Notes: generated by a model not told the origin, from the letters alone. DNA of 64,000 nt from Porphyrobacter sp. AAP82 (GCF_000331285.1 NZ_ANFX01000013.1:148581-212580), one strand, 5' to 3'; numbered from the stretch's first letter, positions 9,914 to 18,490 are shown. Numbers and translations are program-made.

Positions 9914-10951
9914 CTAGCGCGTTCGGGTGACGGCGAGGCTGTCCGGATTGGCAGGCGGTTCGACCGGGGGCGCAGTTTCGGGCGGGGGTGCGGTTCCGGT
10001 TTCGGCCTTCAGCGCCTCCAGCTCCTCCAGCCACATCCGGTCGCGTTCCGAAATCGGCGCGCCCTTCAGCTGCGCGATGTCGCGGCGGCGCTGGGCGAGG
10101 TAGGTCTCGCGGCGCAGACGGTAGGGATCGTCCGAGGCGCGGATGCTGGCGATCTCCTCGTCGAAGGCGAGGCGCTGGTCGAGGCCGTTGATGAGGAAAT
10201 AGGTCGCGGCATATTCGATCCGGTTGAAGGGATCGCCCACCGCCACCGGCAACAGCGCCTGATCGAGCGTGCTGCCGACCAGATCGCGCAGGCTCGTCGC
10301 GCCGGTCACGGGGAGGTAAAGGTAGGGTCCCGATCCGATGCCGTAGAAACCCATGGTGTTGGCAAACCCGTTGCGGCGATAGGGCAGGCCTGCGCGCTTT
10401 TCCGCGACATCGAACAGCCCGCCCACACCCAGCGTCGAATTGATCGCCAGCCGCCCGAGGGTCTCGGCTGCCTTGCCGACCTTGCCCTGCAACAGGAAGT
10501 TGAGGGCGACGCTCGGCTCGCCGAGGTTGCGCACCACATTGCCGAGGCCATCGCGCACCGGATCGGGCAGGGCATCGCGGTAGGCATTGGCGACCGGCTC
10601 GACCACCGCCGCATCGACCGCCTGCGTCACGCGGTAGCTTTCCTCGTTGATCGCCTCGGCCGGATCGCTCTTGGGCGGACCGACCTCGCCCTCGACGACG
10701 ATCTCGCCGACCGGCGGCGCGCCATCGGGGGGCGGGGGCTGGTCTCGCGCTGCATCCTGTGCGGCGGCAAGGCTCCAGCCCAGCGGGAGCACGGCGCGCC
10801 GCTCGGGCGTCTCGGCTTCGCCGGCAAGGCTCCACACCCCGGGATCGAGCGCGATATGCGGCGGCGTGGCCGGATCGGCATCGGGCAAGGGGTAGCCGAT
10901 CGCGGCGCTCATCAGCGCGGGCGAGGTCGCAAGCAGCACAAACCCGGGCAT
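9914..10951 (-). CDS. mlaA: MlaA/VacJ family outer-membrane lipid transport protein
   Basis: A 345-residue protein with the MlaA (VacJ) domain over about residues 100-300: PVANAYRDALPDPVRDGLGN, LGEPSVALNFLLQGK, INSTLGVGGLFDVA, FANTMGFYGIGSGPYLYLP and SLRDLVGSTLDQ. MlaA works with porins and the Mla system to remove misplaced phospholipid from the outer leaflet. Oddly, the short hydrophobic N-terminus (MPGFVLLATSPALMSAA) has no lipobox Cys, and a Pro/Glu-rich linker of about 60 residues precedes the domain; the C-terminus is a Pro-rich tail. No other mla gene is in the window. The ATG at 10951 gives the only plausible export signal. Confidence 0.88.
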   Translation of the reverse strand: MPGFVLLATSPALMSAAIGYPLPDADPATPPHIALDPGVWSLAGEAETPERRAVLPLGWSLAAAQDAARDQPPPPDGAPPVGEIVVEGEVGPPKSDPAEAINEESYRVTQAVDAAVVEPVANAYRDALPDPVRDGLGNVVRNLGEPSVALNFLLQGKVGKAAETLGRLAINSTLGVGGLFDVAEKRAGLPYRRNGFANTMGFYGIGSGPYLYLPVTGATSLRDLVGSTLDQALLPVAVGDPFNRIEYAATYFLINGLDQRLAFDEEIASIRASDDPYRLRRETYLAQRRRDIAQLKGAPISERDRMWLEELEALKAETGTAPPPETAPPVEPPANPDSLAVTRTR

Positions 10952-11074
10952 GGCATTCCTTTCTCCTGCGCCTTTGCCTCCCCGCCCGGGCGCGCGTCTT
11001 CCACGTTTCTTGCCCTTTACCCCTTCGACCTTTACGCCAGCTTGAACAGCCAACGATAGCCGCGAAAGACCCTC

Positions 11075-11872
11075 ATGTCCCTGATCCAGATCACCCGCGA
11101 AGGCCCTGTCACGATCCTCACGCTCGACCGTGCCGAGAGCATGAACCCCCTCGGCGCGCCCGGCGATGGCGACGCGTTCGTCAGTGTCGCCAATGCGATC
11201 AACCGCGATATGGAGTGCCGCGTGGTGATCCTGACCGGCGCGGGCCGTGCCTTCAGCGCCGGGGGCGACATCAAGGCGATGCGCGACAAGACCGGCACCT
11301 TCGGCGGCACCACGCCGGCGATCTCGGACGGGTATCGCGACAATATCCACCTGATGCTGCGCGCCTTGTATGGCATCCGCGTGCCGGTGATCGCGGCGGT
11401 CAACGGCCCGGCGATCGGCCTGGGGTGCGATGTCGCCTGCCTCGCCGACATCCGCATCGCGTCGGAAGCCGCCAAGTTCGGGGTGACCTTCCTGAAGCTC
11501 GGGATCATTCCGGGCGATGGCGGCACCTGGATCCTGCCGCGCGTGATCGGGATGAGCCGCGCGGCCGAATTGTTCTACACCGGCGACGTGATCGACGCCG
11601 CGACCGCGAAGGACTGGGGCCTCGTCAGCCGCGTCGTGCCCGCCGATGCGCTGATGGACGAGGCGCGCGCGCTGGCGAACAGGATCGCGGCGCTCCCCCC
11701 GCATTCGCTGCGCCACACCAAGAACCTGCTGCGCCAGGGCCAGCAGACCTCCTACGACACCGCGCTCGAGCTTGCCGCGAACACGCAGGCGATGATGCAC
11801 ACCACCGCCGACCACGCCGAAGGCGTCGCCGCGCTGATCGAAAAGCGGGGCGCGGTGTTTACCGGAGAGTGA
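11075..11872 (+). CDS. Enoyl-CoA hydratase/isomerase (crotonase) family protein
   Basis: A 265-residue crotonase-fold enzyme. The first oxyanion-hole segment is GAGRAFSAGGDIKAMRD near 63-79, the second VNGPAIGLGCDVACLADIRIAS near 110-130, with KFGVTFLKLGIIPGDGG next. The Gly at the second site and the absence of a clear Glu pair typical of true hydratases leave hydratase, isomerase or related acyl-CoA chemistry open. It diverges from mlaA over a 123-base gap and stands alone, so its pathway is unclear; acyl-CoA catabolism in general is likely. Confidence 0.88.
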   Translation: MSLIQITREGPVTILTLDRAESMNPLGAPGDGDAFVSVANAINRDMECRVVILTGAGRAFSAGGDIKAMRDKTGTFGGTTPAISDGYRDNIHLMLRALYGIRVPVIAAVNGPAIGLGCDVACLADIRIASEAAKFGVTFLKLGIIPGDGGTWILPRVIGMSRAAELFYTGDVIDAATAKDWGLVSRVVPADALMDEARALANRIAALPPHSLRHTKNLLRQGQQTSYDTALELAANTQAMMHTTADHAEGVAALIEKRGAVFTGE

Positions 11873-12060
11873 TCGGGCCTCAGAGCACGTCCCGGCCAAT
11901 CCGGACAAGGCGCTCGACACCCTCACCGCGCAGGTGCCCGCCGATCGGCGGGGCCGCAAGATCGCACTGCGCGATGCGGTGGAGGCCGGACCCGGCTACC
12001 CCCCGGCGATGTCGCGCAGCAAGGTGAGACGCTTCATCGGGCTGAACGCGCAATCGGCGC
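11873..12060. other. Intergenic region, possible coding remnant
   Basis: This 188-base gap between two convergent genes has a protein-like plus-strand frame from 11877 (start ASEHVPANPDKALDTLT, then VPADRRGRKIALRD) that runs without a start codon into the NnrU region. It may be a decayed gene end or chance in high-GC DNA. I see no terminator with a T-run here. Confidence 0.25.
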
Positions 12061-12738
12061 TCAGCCCAGCCACCGCCACACGCCCGCCGGGATGCCGGCC
12101 TGCCACAGGTGGAGCCAGGTTCCCGCAAGCCACAGCGCCGTGCTGAGCGCGAGCGGCACCGCGCCGACACGCGGCAGGGCGCCAAGGCGCGGCCAATAGG
12201 CCGTCTTGCCCGACCACTCGCCCCACGCCTCGCCCATCAGCGCGGCCTTCTTGCCATCCTGCAACCGCGCGCCGACCAGCGCCAGCGTGCCCATCGCAAG
12301 CGCGGTGATCATCGTCCGGGTGCTCCAGAACAGGATCAGGTGCGAGGCCGCCCACAGCCCGATCCCCCACATCATCGGGTGGCGGGTAACCCGGAAGACA
12401 CCCTTGGGCTCGGCCCGCGCCTGCGTTTCCGCCATCGGCGTGGGGAGCGCGGGGTTGCCGATCAGCGATCCCGCCAGCAGCACCATGGCAAGCCATGTGA
12501 GCACGCTCGCCGCAATCCAGCCCGCCTCGCCCGAGCCCGGCAGGTCAGCCCCCGGGGCGAGCGCGAAGGCATGGGCGACCCAGCCGAGCGTCGCAAAGCT
12601 CACCGCCGTGTAAGCGAGCGTGAAGCCGCCTGCCCCCAGGGCCTTGACCATCGGCGCCCGCAAGGGGTGCGACATGGCGAAGTGCGAGCCGACGAAAGCG
12701 GCATTGGCCGCAGCGAGCGTGATGAGTTTGGCGTCCAT
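12061..12738 (-). CDS. NnrU family membrane protein
   Basis: A 225-residue polytopic membrane protein with about six hydrophobic segments. It carries the NnrU/PEMT-like motif region FRVTRHPMMWGIGLWAASHL near residues 115-135, where the R-x-x-R-H-P core is conserved. NnrU was named from denitrification clusters, but many sphingomonad copies are far from such genes and may be isoprenylcysteine-methyltransferase-like membrane enzymes; no denitrification gene is present here. It is last in a leftward run behind the FKBP gene, 26 bases downstream of its stop. Confidence 0.82.
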   Translation of the reverse strand: MDAKLITLAAANAAFVGSHFAMSHPLRAPMVKALGAGGFTLAYTAVSFATLGWVAHAFALAPGADLPGSGEAGWIAASVLTWLAMVLLAGSLIGNPALPTPMAETQARAEPKGVFRVTRHPMMWGIGLWAASHLILFWSTRTMITALAMGTLALVGARLQDGKKAALMGEAWGEWSGKTAYWPRLGALPRVGAVPLALSTALWLAGTWLHLWQAGIPAGVWRWLG

Positions 12739-12764
12739 GCTGTCTCCCCCGATGGAAGGGGAGA

Positions 12765-13253
12765 CTAGCCGCCGATGCGCACCAATTCCACCTTGAACAG
12801 AAGCGTCGCATTGCCCGGGATCGGCCCGCGCCCGATCGGCCCGTAGGCAAGATCGGCGGGGATCGCGATCTCGATGATCTCGCCCACGCCCATATTCGGA
12901 ATGGCGATCTGCCAGCCCGGCACCAGCCGGGCGAGCGGGAAGGTGGCAGGAGCCCCGCGCGCATAGGAGCTGTCGAACACCGTCCCGTCGATGAGCTTGC
13001 CCTCGTAATGCACGCTCACCACGTCCGAGACCTTGGGCCTTGCCTCGGCGGCGAGATATTTCACCCACCGCCAGCGCAGGCCGTCCTCGGCGGCATACCA
13101 GCCGTCCTCGGCCTTGAGGGCGAGCAGGTAGAGCTGCTGCTGCGCATGCCACGCGGGGTTCTGGGCGTCGGGACCGGCGGGGCGATCCTGCGCGGCGGCT
13201 GGTGCGGCAGCAGCGAGGAGCGCGGCTGCCGTCAACAGGGCTGCTCCCCGCAT
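12765..13253 (-). CDS. Exported FKBP-type peptidyl-prolyl isomerase
   Basis: A 162-residue protein with a signal peptide (ALLTAAALLAAAAPAAAQ) and a C-terminal FKBP domain from about residue 70: VSVHYEGKLIDGTVFDSSY, then the loop AIPNMGVGEIIEIAIPADLAYG and FKVELV. It should catalyse proline isomerisation or act as a folding chaperone in the periplasm. The ATG at 13253 overlaps the stop of the upstream amidohydrolase by one base, so I prefer it over the GTG one codon earlier. Co-transcription with two secreted amidohydrolases suggests it may help fold them. Confidence 0.9.
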   Translation of the reverse strand: MRGAALLTAAALLAAAAPAAAQDRPAGPDAQNPAWHAQQQLYLLALKAEDGWYAAEDGLRWRWVKYLAAEARPKVSDVVSVHYEGKLIDGTVFDSSYARGAPATFPLARLVPGWQIAIPNMGVGEIIEIAIPADLAYGPIGRGPIPGNATLLFKVELVRIGG

Positions 13254-14569
13254 CACCAGTCGTAGGCCTCGGGCCGCTGGCTCTCGTCGAGCGTCCGGTA
13301 ACGGTCACGCAGGCGGCTCTGGTGGCTGGTGAGGTCCTGCCTGATCCCGCCGATGAAGACCTGGGTGGGCACCGCGCCCGCTTCGAGCGGGTCCTCGCTC
13401 CAGATCACCACATCGCCGAAAGCGCCGGGCTTCAGCACCCCCGCCTTGCCGCCCATCCCGCTGATCTCGGCCGGGACCGAACTGATCGCGGCGAAGGCCT
13501 GCCCCCAGCTCATCCCCGCCGCACCCGGGATCCGGTTGAGCGCGACGAGATTGCCCGCCACCTGCTGCAAGCGGCGCGGGTTCTGGAGCGAATCGGCGTT
13601 GATCGCGACCTTCACGCCTGCGCGCATCATGCGCCCGGCATTGGACTGGGTCGCGCCCAATTGCTCGAAGGTCTCGGGCAGATCGTTGAGGCCGTGGGCG
13701 ATCACCAGCACCCTGGCGGCGGCGATCTCGCCGGCCACCAGCCAGCCCTCGGCGGCGCCCACCAGCACCAGATCGAGGCTCGCGAATTCCCCCTTCAGCG
13801 CCAGTGCGGCGCGGATGTCGGAGGCGCGCTCGGCGGCGACGTAGAGCTTCTGCTTGCCCGTCACCACCGGCACCAGCGCCTCGGCATCGAAGCGGCTGAG
13901 GAGGACCTCGTCGTCCTTGACGATCTCGGTGGTCTGGGGCGTGCCGGTCTTGCCGGCGAGCGCCTGCGCCTCGCGCAAGCCTGCGCGCAGCAGCGCGTGG
14001 GCGGCCGAGCGGCTGCCGCCGGCAAGCCGCGCGCCATTCTCGCCGAGGTCGACCATCTGGAACGCGCGCGGCTGCACCACCGGCCTCGCATCGCCATCAA
14101 GGTCGATGATCGCGCCCTGGCCGGCAAAGATCGATCCGGTCGGCGCGGTGGTGGTGCCCGCGCGGGTGATCCCGGCGGCGCGGTGGACGAGGATGTGCTG
14201 CGAGACCGGATTGATCGCGGCGGCGGCATCGAGGCTGGCGCTGAACGGCGAGGCGGCGGCGCGCGAATCCTCGGTCTCGCTCACCGCCGAGACATCCGAA
14301 AGGCCGAGCGTCGTCACCGTCGCGAAGATGCCGGGGGTGACATAGGCGCCCTTGGCATCCACCGGCGTGCCGCCGCCCGCAGGGGCGCCGCTTGCCGGGC
14401 CCGCATAGACCACCTTGCCGCCGGTCACGACCACCGTGCCGCCCTCGACCGGGTCGCTGCCATCGCCGATCACGACGCGGGCGTTGGTGATGGTCACGTC
14501 CTGCGCCATGGCAGGCGCGGCGGCGGAGAGGGCCAGAGCGCTGGCCGCGAGGGTCAGAAGCCGCTTCAC
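13253..14569 (-). CDS. Secreted amidohydrolase-like protein lacking the metal-binding HxH
   Basis: A 438-residue protein with a signal peptide (LLTLAASALALSAAAPAMAQ) and the overall amidohydrolase layout: an N-terminal beta-sandwich strand set (ITNARVVIGDGSDPVEGGTVVV), the barrel, and the C-terminal GAFGDVVIWSEDPLE return to the sandwich. At the place where active enzymes have PGxIDxHxH it reads VTPGIFATVTTLGLSDV, so the first two metal ligands are gone. It overlaps its upstream neighbour, a normal-looking amidohydrolase, by 4 bases (ATGA). Such pairs are frequent in sphingomonads; this one is likely a non-catalytic partner subunit. Confidence 0.88.
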   Translation of the reverse strand: MKRLLTLAASALALSAAAPAMAQDVTITNARVVIGDGSDPVEGGTVVVTGGKVVYAGPASGAPAGGGTPVDAKGAYVTPGIFATVTTLGLSDVSAVSETEDSRAAASPFSASLDAAAAINPVSQHILVHRAAGITRAGTTTAPTGSIFAGQGAIIDLDGDARPVVQPRAFQMVDLGENGARLAGGSRSAAHALLRAGLREAQALAGKTGTPQTTEIVKDDEVLLSRFDAEALVPVVTGKQKLYVAAERASDIRAALALKGEFASLDLVLVGAAEGWLVAGEIAAARVLVIAHGLNDLPETFEQLGATQSNAGRMMRAGVKVAINADSLQNPRRLQQVAGNLVALNRIPGAAGMSWGQAFAAISSVPAEISGMGGKAGVLKPGAFGDVVIWSEDPLEAGAVPTQVFIGGIRQDLTSHQSRLRDRYRTLDESQRPEAYDW

Positions 14570-15993
14570 TTCACATCTCCTTCACCGGGCTGGCCGAGCT
14601 CGAAATCGCTCACCGGACGCGTCTTGGGGTTCAATGCATCGAACATCAGCGCACCGTCGATCCACACCTTTTCGGGCCGCGAATAGACCGACAGCGGATC
14701 GCCGTTCCACAGCACCACATCGGCCATCTTGCCGGTCTCGAGGCTGCCGGTCATCGTCTCGAGGCCCATCGCCTTGGCGGGGTTGTAGGTCAGCCAGCCG
14801 ATCACCGTCGCATCGGGAATGTCGATCCCCAGCCGCTGCCCGGCGGCCTGCGCCTTGGCGGCCTCCTGGTTCAAACGCTGGATATCGTTCGCGTCGTCCG
14901 AATGGATCACCACGCAGGCGCCCTCGCGCTGGAGGAAGGCGGCGTTCTCGAGGATCCCGTCATAGCTTTCCATCTTGAAGCCGTACCAGTCGGCCCAGAT
15001 CGCGGCGCACACGTCGTTTTCGCGCAGCAGATCGCCGATCTTGTAGGCTTCGACCGCGTGGTGGAAGGCGGCGACCTTGTAGCCCATCTCCTTGGCCATA
15101 TCGAGCACCAGCGCCATCTCGTCGGCGCGGTAGCAGTGGTTCTGGATCAGGATCTCGCCCTTCAGAACGCCCACCAGCGTCTCCTTGGCAAGGTCGCGCT
15201 TGGCCTTCTTGTCATTGGCATAGTCGATCGCGGCGAGCCACGTCTCGCGGTTGACCGCAAGGTTGCCCATGCGGGTCGAGGGCATCCGCCCGCGATCGCC
15301 ATAGACGCGCTTGGGGTTCTCCCCGCAGGCCATCTTCATCGAATAGGGCGCGCCGGGGAACTTCATCCCCTGCATGGTGCGCGCGGGCACGTTCTTCAAT
15401 GTCACCGAGCGCCCGCCCATGAGGTTCGCCGAGCCGGGGAGGATCTGGAGGCTCGTGATCCCGCCATTGGCCAGCGCGCGGCTGAAACCGGGGTCCTGCG
15501 GCCAGACCGAGTGTTCGGCCCAGACCTCGGGCGTGGTCGGCGCGGTCGCCTCGTTGCCGTCACCGTGAGCGTCCACACCGGGCGAGGGATAATTGCCGAG
15601 GTGCGAGTGGATGTCGATGATGCCGGGCGTGACGAACTTGCCCGCGCCGTCGAACACCGCGATGTCGGCGGGGATCGGCGTGTCGGGGCCGCCGACCGCG
15701 ACGATCTTGCCGCCCGACATGAACACGACGCCGTTCTCGATTCGCTTTCCGCGCCCGTCATAGACCGTCGCGCCCCGGATCGCGGTGGCGACGCCGGGAT
15801 AGGGCTTGTAGGTCGAGGGGAAGACCGGATCGCCCGCCTTGATCGCGGCGAAGGCGGGGGCTTCGGCAGCCTCCTCGTCCTTCTTCTTGCGGTCCTTCGC
15901 TTCGGCCACCGTGGCCCCCGCGATCAGCGCCAGCGCGCTCGCCAGGGTAACCAGCGCGCTTGCCCGGGCGCGCCACTTTGTTTCTCGATACAT
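14566..15993 (-). CDS. Secreted amidohydrolase family protein
   Basis: A 475-residue enzyme of the amidohydrolase superfamily (imidazolonepropionase/dipeptidase-like). A signal peptide occupies about residues 10-32 (ALVTLASALALIAGATVAEA). Metal-site residues are present: FVTPGIIDIHSHLGNYPSPG near 125, AAFHHAVEAYKIGDLL near 300 and VVIHSDDANDIQRLNQEA near 365; the C-terminus has TGKMADVVLWNGDPLS. Substrate is unknown; position behind a POT peptide transporter suggests peptides or cyclic amides. The Shine-Dalgarno GAGG, 5 bases before the ATG, is inside a long hairpin (15995-16048). Confidence 0.9.
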   Translation of the reverse strand: MYRETKWRARASALVTLASALALIAGATVAEAKDRKKKDEEAAEAPAFAAIKAGDPVFPSTYKPYPGVATAIRGATVYDGRGKRIENGVVFMSGGKIVAVGGPDTPIPADIAVFDGAGKFVTPGIIDIHSHLGNYPSPGVDAHGDGNEATAPTTPEVWAEHSVWPQDPGFSRALANGGITSLQILPGSANLMGGRSVTLKNVPARTMQGMKFPGAPYSMKMACGENPKRVYGDRGRMPSTRMGNLAVNRETWLAAIDYANDKKAKRDLAKETLVGVLKGEILIQNHCYRADEMALVLDMAKEMGYKVAAFHHAVEAYKIGDLLRENDVCAAIWADWYGFKMESYDGILENAAFLQREGACVVIHSDDANDIQRLNQEAAKAQAAGQRLGIDIPDATVIGWLTYNPAKAMGLETMTGSLETGKMADVVLWNGDPLSVYSRPEKVWIDGALMFDALNPKTRPVSDFELGQPGEGDVK

Positions 15994-15994
15994 G

Positions 15995-16048
15995 CAAACC
16001 TCGCGTTATTCCGCTCCACTTGCTTTGGAACGGAAAACGCGAGGTTTG
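15995..16048 (-). promoter_or_regulatory. Long hairpin that sequesters the amidohydrolase ribosome binding site
   Basis: Between the peptide transporter stop and the amidohydrolase start lies an imperfect inverted repeat. The outer arms AACCTCGCGTT and AACGCGAGGTT (with further A/T pairs outside) are perfect, then one unpaired base, five pairs, one mismatch and four pairs around a 7-base loop. On the transcribed minus strand the 3' arm contains the GAGG Shine-Dalgarno and ends one base before the ATG at 15993. No T-run follows, so it does not look like a simple terminator. Confidence 0.6.
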
Positions 16049-16084
16049 TCTATCCTGCTGGACGAATTTAGCGTCCGCCGAGGG

Positions 16085-17629
16085 TTACTCGGCCGGGCGC
16101 GCAGTCGCCGGGGCGTCGCCGAAAACGTCGTCGATCTGCGCCTGCATGCTGTCATCGCGCAGCGTATCGAGGTGCATCAGCTTGCGGATCAGCGGGCTGA
16201 TCACCAGCACGCCGATGCCGACCGCGATCGCGATCCAGCCGATCTGGCTGTAGACGCCGAGCACCACCTCCTTGCCCGCACCCTCGCCCGAGGCCGCTTC
16301 CGAACCCGTCGCCGCCGCGATCAGCCCGGCGGCAAAGTTGCCGGTGGCCGAAGCGAAGAACCAGGTGCCCATGATGAGCGAGGCCATGTGCGCAGGCGCC
16401 AGACGGTTCATCGCCGAAAGGCCCACAGGGCTCAAACACAGCTCGCCGGTGGTGTGGAGCAGGTAGATGAGGAAGATGAAGACGACCGGGGTCATCTCGC
16501 CGGTCGCCGCGCCTGCCACCAGCACGAGGAAGCCCCCGCCCAGCTGCATCAGCGCAAGGCCGAACTTGGCCGGCGCGCTGGGTTCCAGACCCTTCTTGCC
16601 GAGCCATGTCCACAAGGTGGCGAAGACCGGCGCGAGCGCGACGATGTAGAAGGCGTTGATCGACTGGAAGGTCGAAGCGGGCACGCCCGCGCGGTCGACA
16701 TAGCGATCGGTGTAAAGGTTGAGGCTGGAGCCCGCCTGTTCGAACAGCGCCCAGAACAGGATCGAGCCGACAATCAGGAACATCGCGGCAAAGATCCGGT
16801 CACGGTCTTCGGCCGGAAGCTTCACCACCGCGGTGAACAGGACGTAAGCCACCAGCGCCGCACCTGCGAGGCCAAGCAGCGTGCCCACCACCGACTGGTT
16901 CTGCACCATCCACCAGCACACGCCGACCGCCAGGATGCCGATGGCGTAGATGCCCCATTCAAGGCCCTTGGACAGCGCGATCGGCGCCTCGCCGCGGCCC
17001 AGCAGCAGCGGCTTGAACACGGTGAAGACGACAAGGCCGAGCAGCATCCCGAAGCCCGCCGCGCCGAAACCGTAGGACCAGCCGTAGGTCTCGCCCAGAT
17101 AGCCGCACAGCAGCGAGCCGAGGAACGCGCCCAGATTGATGCCCATGTAGAAGATCGTGTAGGCCCCGTCGCGCCGCACATCGGTGCGCGGGTAAAGCTG
17201 GCCGACGATCACCGAGATGTTCGCCTTCAAAAAGCCCGAGCCGACGATGATGAAGGCGAGCGCCAGCCAGAAGATGTTGAGGCTCGCCGCGTCCTGCCCG
17301 CCATTGCCCTCGAAGCCCATCAGGAAATGGCCGAAGGTCAAGAGCACCGCGCCATAGGTCACGGCCTTCCTCTGGCCGAGATACTTGTCGGCGAGATAGC
17401 CGCCGAGCACCGGGGTGATGTAGACCAGCGCGGTATAGGCGCCGTAGATCACGCCCGCCTGCGCATCGTCGAACAGCCAGTGCTTGGTGAGGTAGAAGAT
17501 CAACAGCGCCCGCATGCCGTAGTAGGAGAAACGCTCCCACATCTCGGCGAAGAACAGGACGAACAGACCCTTGGGGTGGCCGAGGATCGTCCCGGCGCTG
17601 TCCCCGTGCGGAAGCTCTAGTGAAGCCAT
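16085..17629 (-). CDS. POT/PTR family proton-dependent peptide transporter
   Basis: A 514-residue inner-membrane transporter of the major facilitator superfamily with about 12-14 hydrophobic helices. POT signatures include AEMWERFSYYGMRALLIFYL near residue 30 (the ExxERFxYYG motif), GGYLADKYLGQRKAVTYGA near 80 and the PTR2 signature region FYMGINLGAFLGSLLCGYLG near 155. It imports di- and tripeptides with protons. The ATG at 17629 starts just before the conserved helix 1. It heads a leftward run with two amidohydrolases, consistent with peptide use, and diverges from a GntR regulator. Confidence 0.93.
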   Translation of the reverse strand: MASLELPHGDSAGTILGHPKGLFVLFFAEMWERFSYYGMRALLIFYLTKHWLFDDAQAGVIYGAYTALVYITPVLGGYLADKYLGQRKAVTYGAVLLTFGHFLMGFEGNGGQDAASLNIFWLALAFIIVGSGFLKANISVIVGQLYPRTDVRRDGAYTIFYMGINLGAFLGSLLCGYLGETYGWSYGFGAAGFGMLLGLVVFTVFKPLLLGRGEAPIALSKGLEWGIYAIGILAVGVCWWMVQNQSVVGTLLGLAGAALVAYVLFTAVVKLPAEDRDRIFAAMFLIVGSILFWALFEQAGSSLNLYTDRYVDRAGVPASTFQSINAFYIVALAPVFATLWTWLGKKGLEPSAPAKFGLALMQLGGGFLVLVAGAATGEMTPVVFIFLIYLLHTTGELCLSPVGLSAMNRLAPAHMASLIMGTWFFASATGNFAAGLIAAATGSEAASGEGAGKEVVLGVYSQIGWIAIAVGIGVLVISPLIRKLMHLDTLRDDSMQAQIDDVFGDAPATARPAE

Positions 17630-17775
17630 GCTTGTTTGAATCCCTGAAGTGCGCCCCTCTCGCAGGCGCGGTCCCATGGGCGCGCACCCTAGCGCGTGTT
17701 TCACTTGTGTGAAGGGTGCAATTGACCGCGGCTGAATGCGCCGCGCTGCCGTGCGGTCGACCCCGGCCCGCCAAC

Positions 17776-17880
17776 AGACGGGCCGCGAGCGCACGCGCGC
17801 GAGCCGCAGGTGCCCCGCAGCGCAGCGAAGGGAACCGCACCGAGGACGGGGGCGCGCAAGGCGGGCACACAGACACGGAC
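17776..17880 (-). repeat. Dispersed palindromic repeat, copy 2 (inverted, degenerate head)
   Basis: Read on the minus strand this block gives GTGCCCGCCTTGCGCG, then GTCCTCGGTGCGGTTCCCTT, CGCTGCGC and GCACCTGCGGCTCGCG, closely matching copy 1 at 5370-5462. The hairpin head is degenerate here: the second arm reads GCGCCCCC instead of GCGGGCAC. It sits in the 291-base divergent gap between the peptide transporter and the GntR gene, which otherwise must contain their promoters. Confidence 0.7.
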
Positions 17881-17920
17881 CCCGCAAGGCGCTCCCGCGC
17901 CTTGACCGCATGGCTGTATT

Positions 17921-18283
17921 ATGGCACTGATGCACCCCATGAGCGCGCACCCCAATCGTCCCGTCTATCTGAAGCTGCGCGACCAGATTGCCGCGGCGAT
18001 CATCGACGGGGCCTATCCGGAAGGCGCGATGCTGCCTTCGGTGCGGGCGCTCGCGGCCGAACAGGGGGCCAATCCGCTGACCGTCGCCAAGGCCTACCAG
18101 CAGTTCCAGAACGACGGGCTTGTCGAAGTGCAGCGCGGGGTCGGCATGTATGTCGTGCGCGGCGCGGCCGAACGCCTGCGCGCCGCCGAGCGCGAGGCTT
18201 TCCTGCGCGAGGAATGGCCCGAAATCCGCAGCCGGATGGCGCGGCTGGGGCTCGATCCGGCGGATCTTGTGATCGTCTCCTGA
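17921..18283 (+). CDS. Short GntR family regulator, YtrA-like
   Basis: A 120-residue regulator made of a GntR winged helix (RPVYLKLRDQIAAAIIDGAY, EGAMLPSVRALAAEQGANPLTVAKAYQQF, QRGVGMYVV) and a short helical tail (about residues 85-120) without a ligand domain, the size of the YtrA subfamily. Such regulators usually control a neighbouring transporter. The divergent peptide transporter is the obvious candidate target. Start could be the ATG at 17921 or the one at 17939; the winged helix begins after both. Confidence 0.88.
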   Translation: MALMHPMSAHPNRPVYLKLRDQIAAAIIDGAYPEGAMLPSVRALAAEQGANPLTVAKAYQQFQNDGLVEVQRGVGMYVVRGAAERLRAAEREAFLREEWPEIRSRMARLGLDPADLVIVS

Positions 18284-18292
18284 CAAATTCCT

Positions 18293-18347
18293 AACTTACA
18301 TCCCTGTAGGTTGCGCTTCATCCCGCAATGTGACACTTTGCATGCAA
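18293..18347. promoter_or_regulatory. Inverted repeats in the ihfB upstream region
   Basis: AACTTACA and TGTAGGTT (18293-18312, one mismatch, 4-base spacer) and a perfect TTGCATGCAA palindrome (18338-18347) lie in the AT-richer part of the 207-base gap before ihfB, a plausible promoter and operator area. Regulators are unknown. Confidence 0.3.
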
Positions 18348-18490
18348 TTTCAGGCGGCGGGATTGCATAACTCGCATGCCTGGGATTAAAGGGGCAGCCT
18401 CACGGGTCGGAGGCGAGTAAGAGAAACGACGGGGTAACCCGCATAGCGGCGTCAGCATGGTCGGGCCGTGCGTGGCGTCGGGAGATCGGT

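Noticed and set aside
11873..12060. Additional gene between the crotonase and NnrU genes
   Set aside because: A protein-like plus frame exists, but no start codon and no recognisable domain; kept as intergenic.
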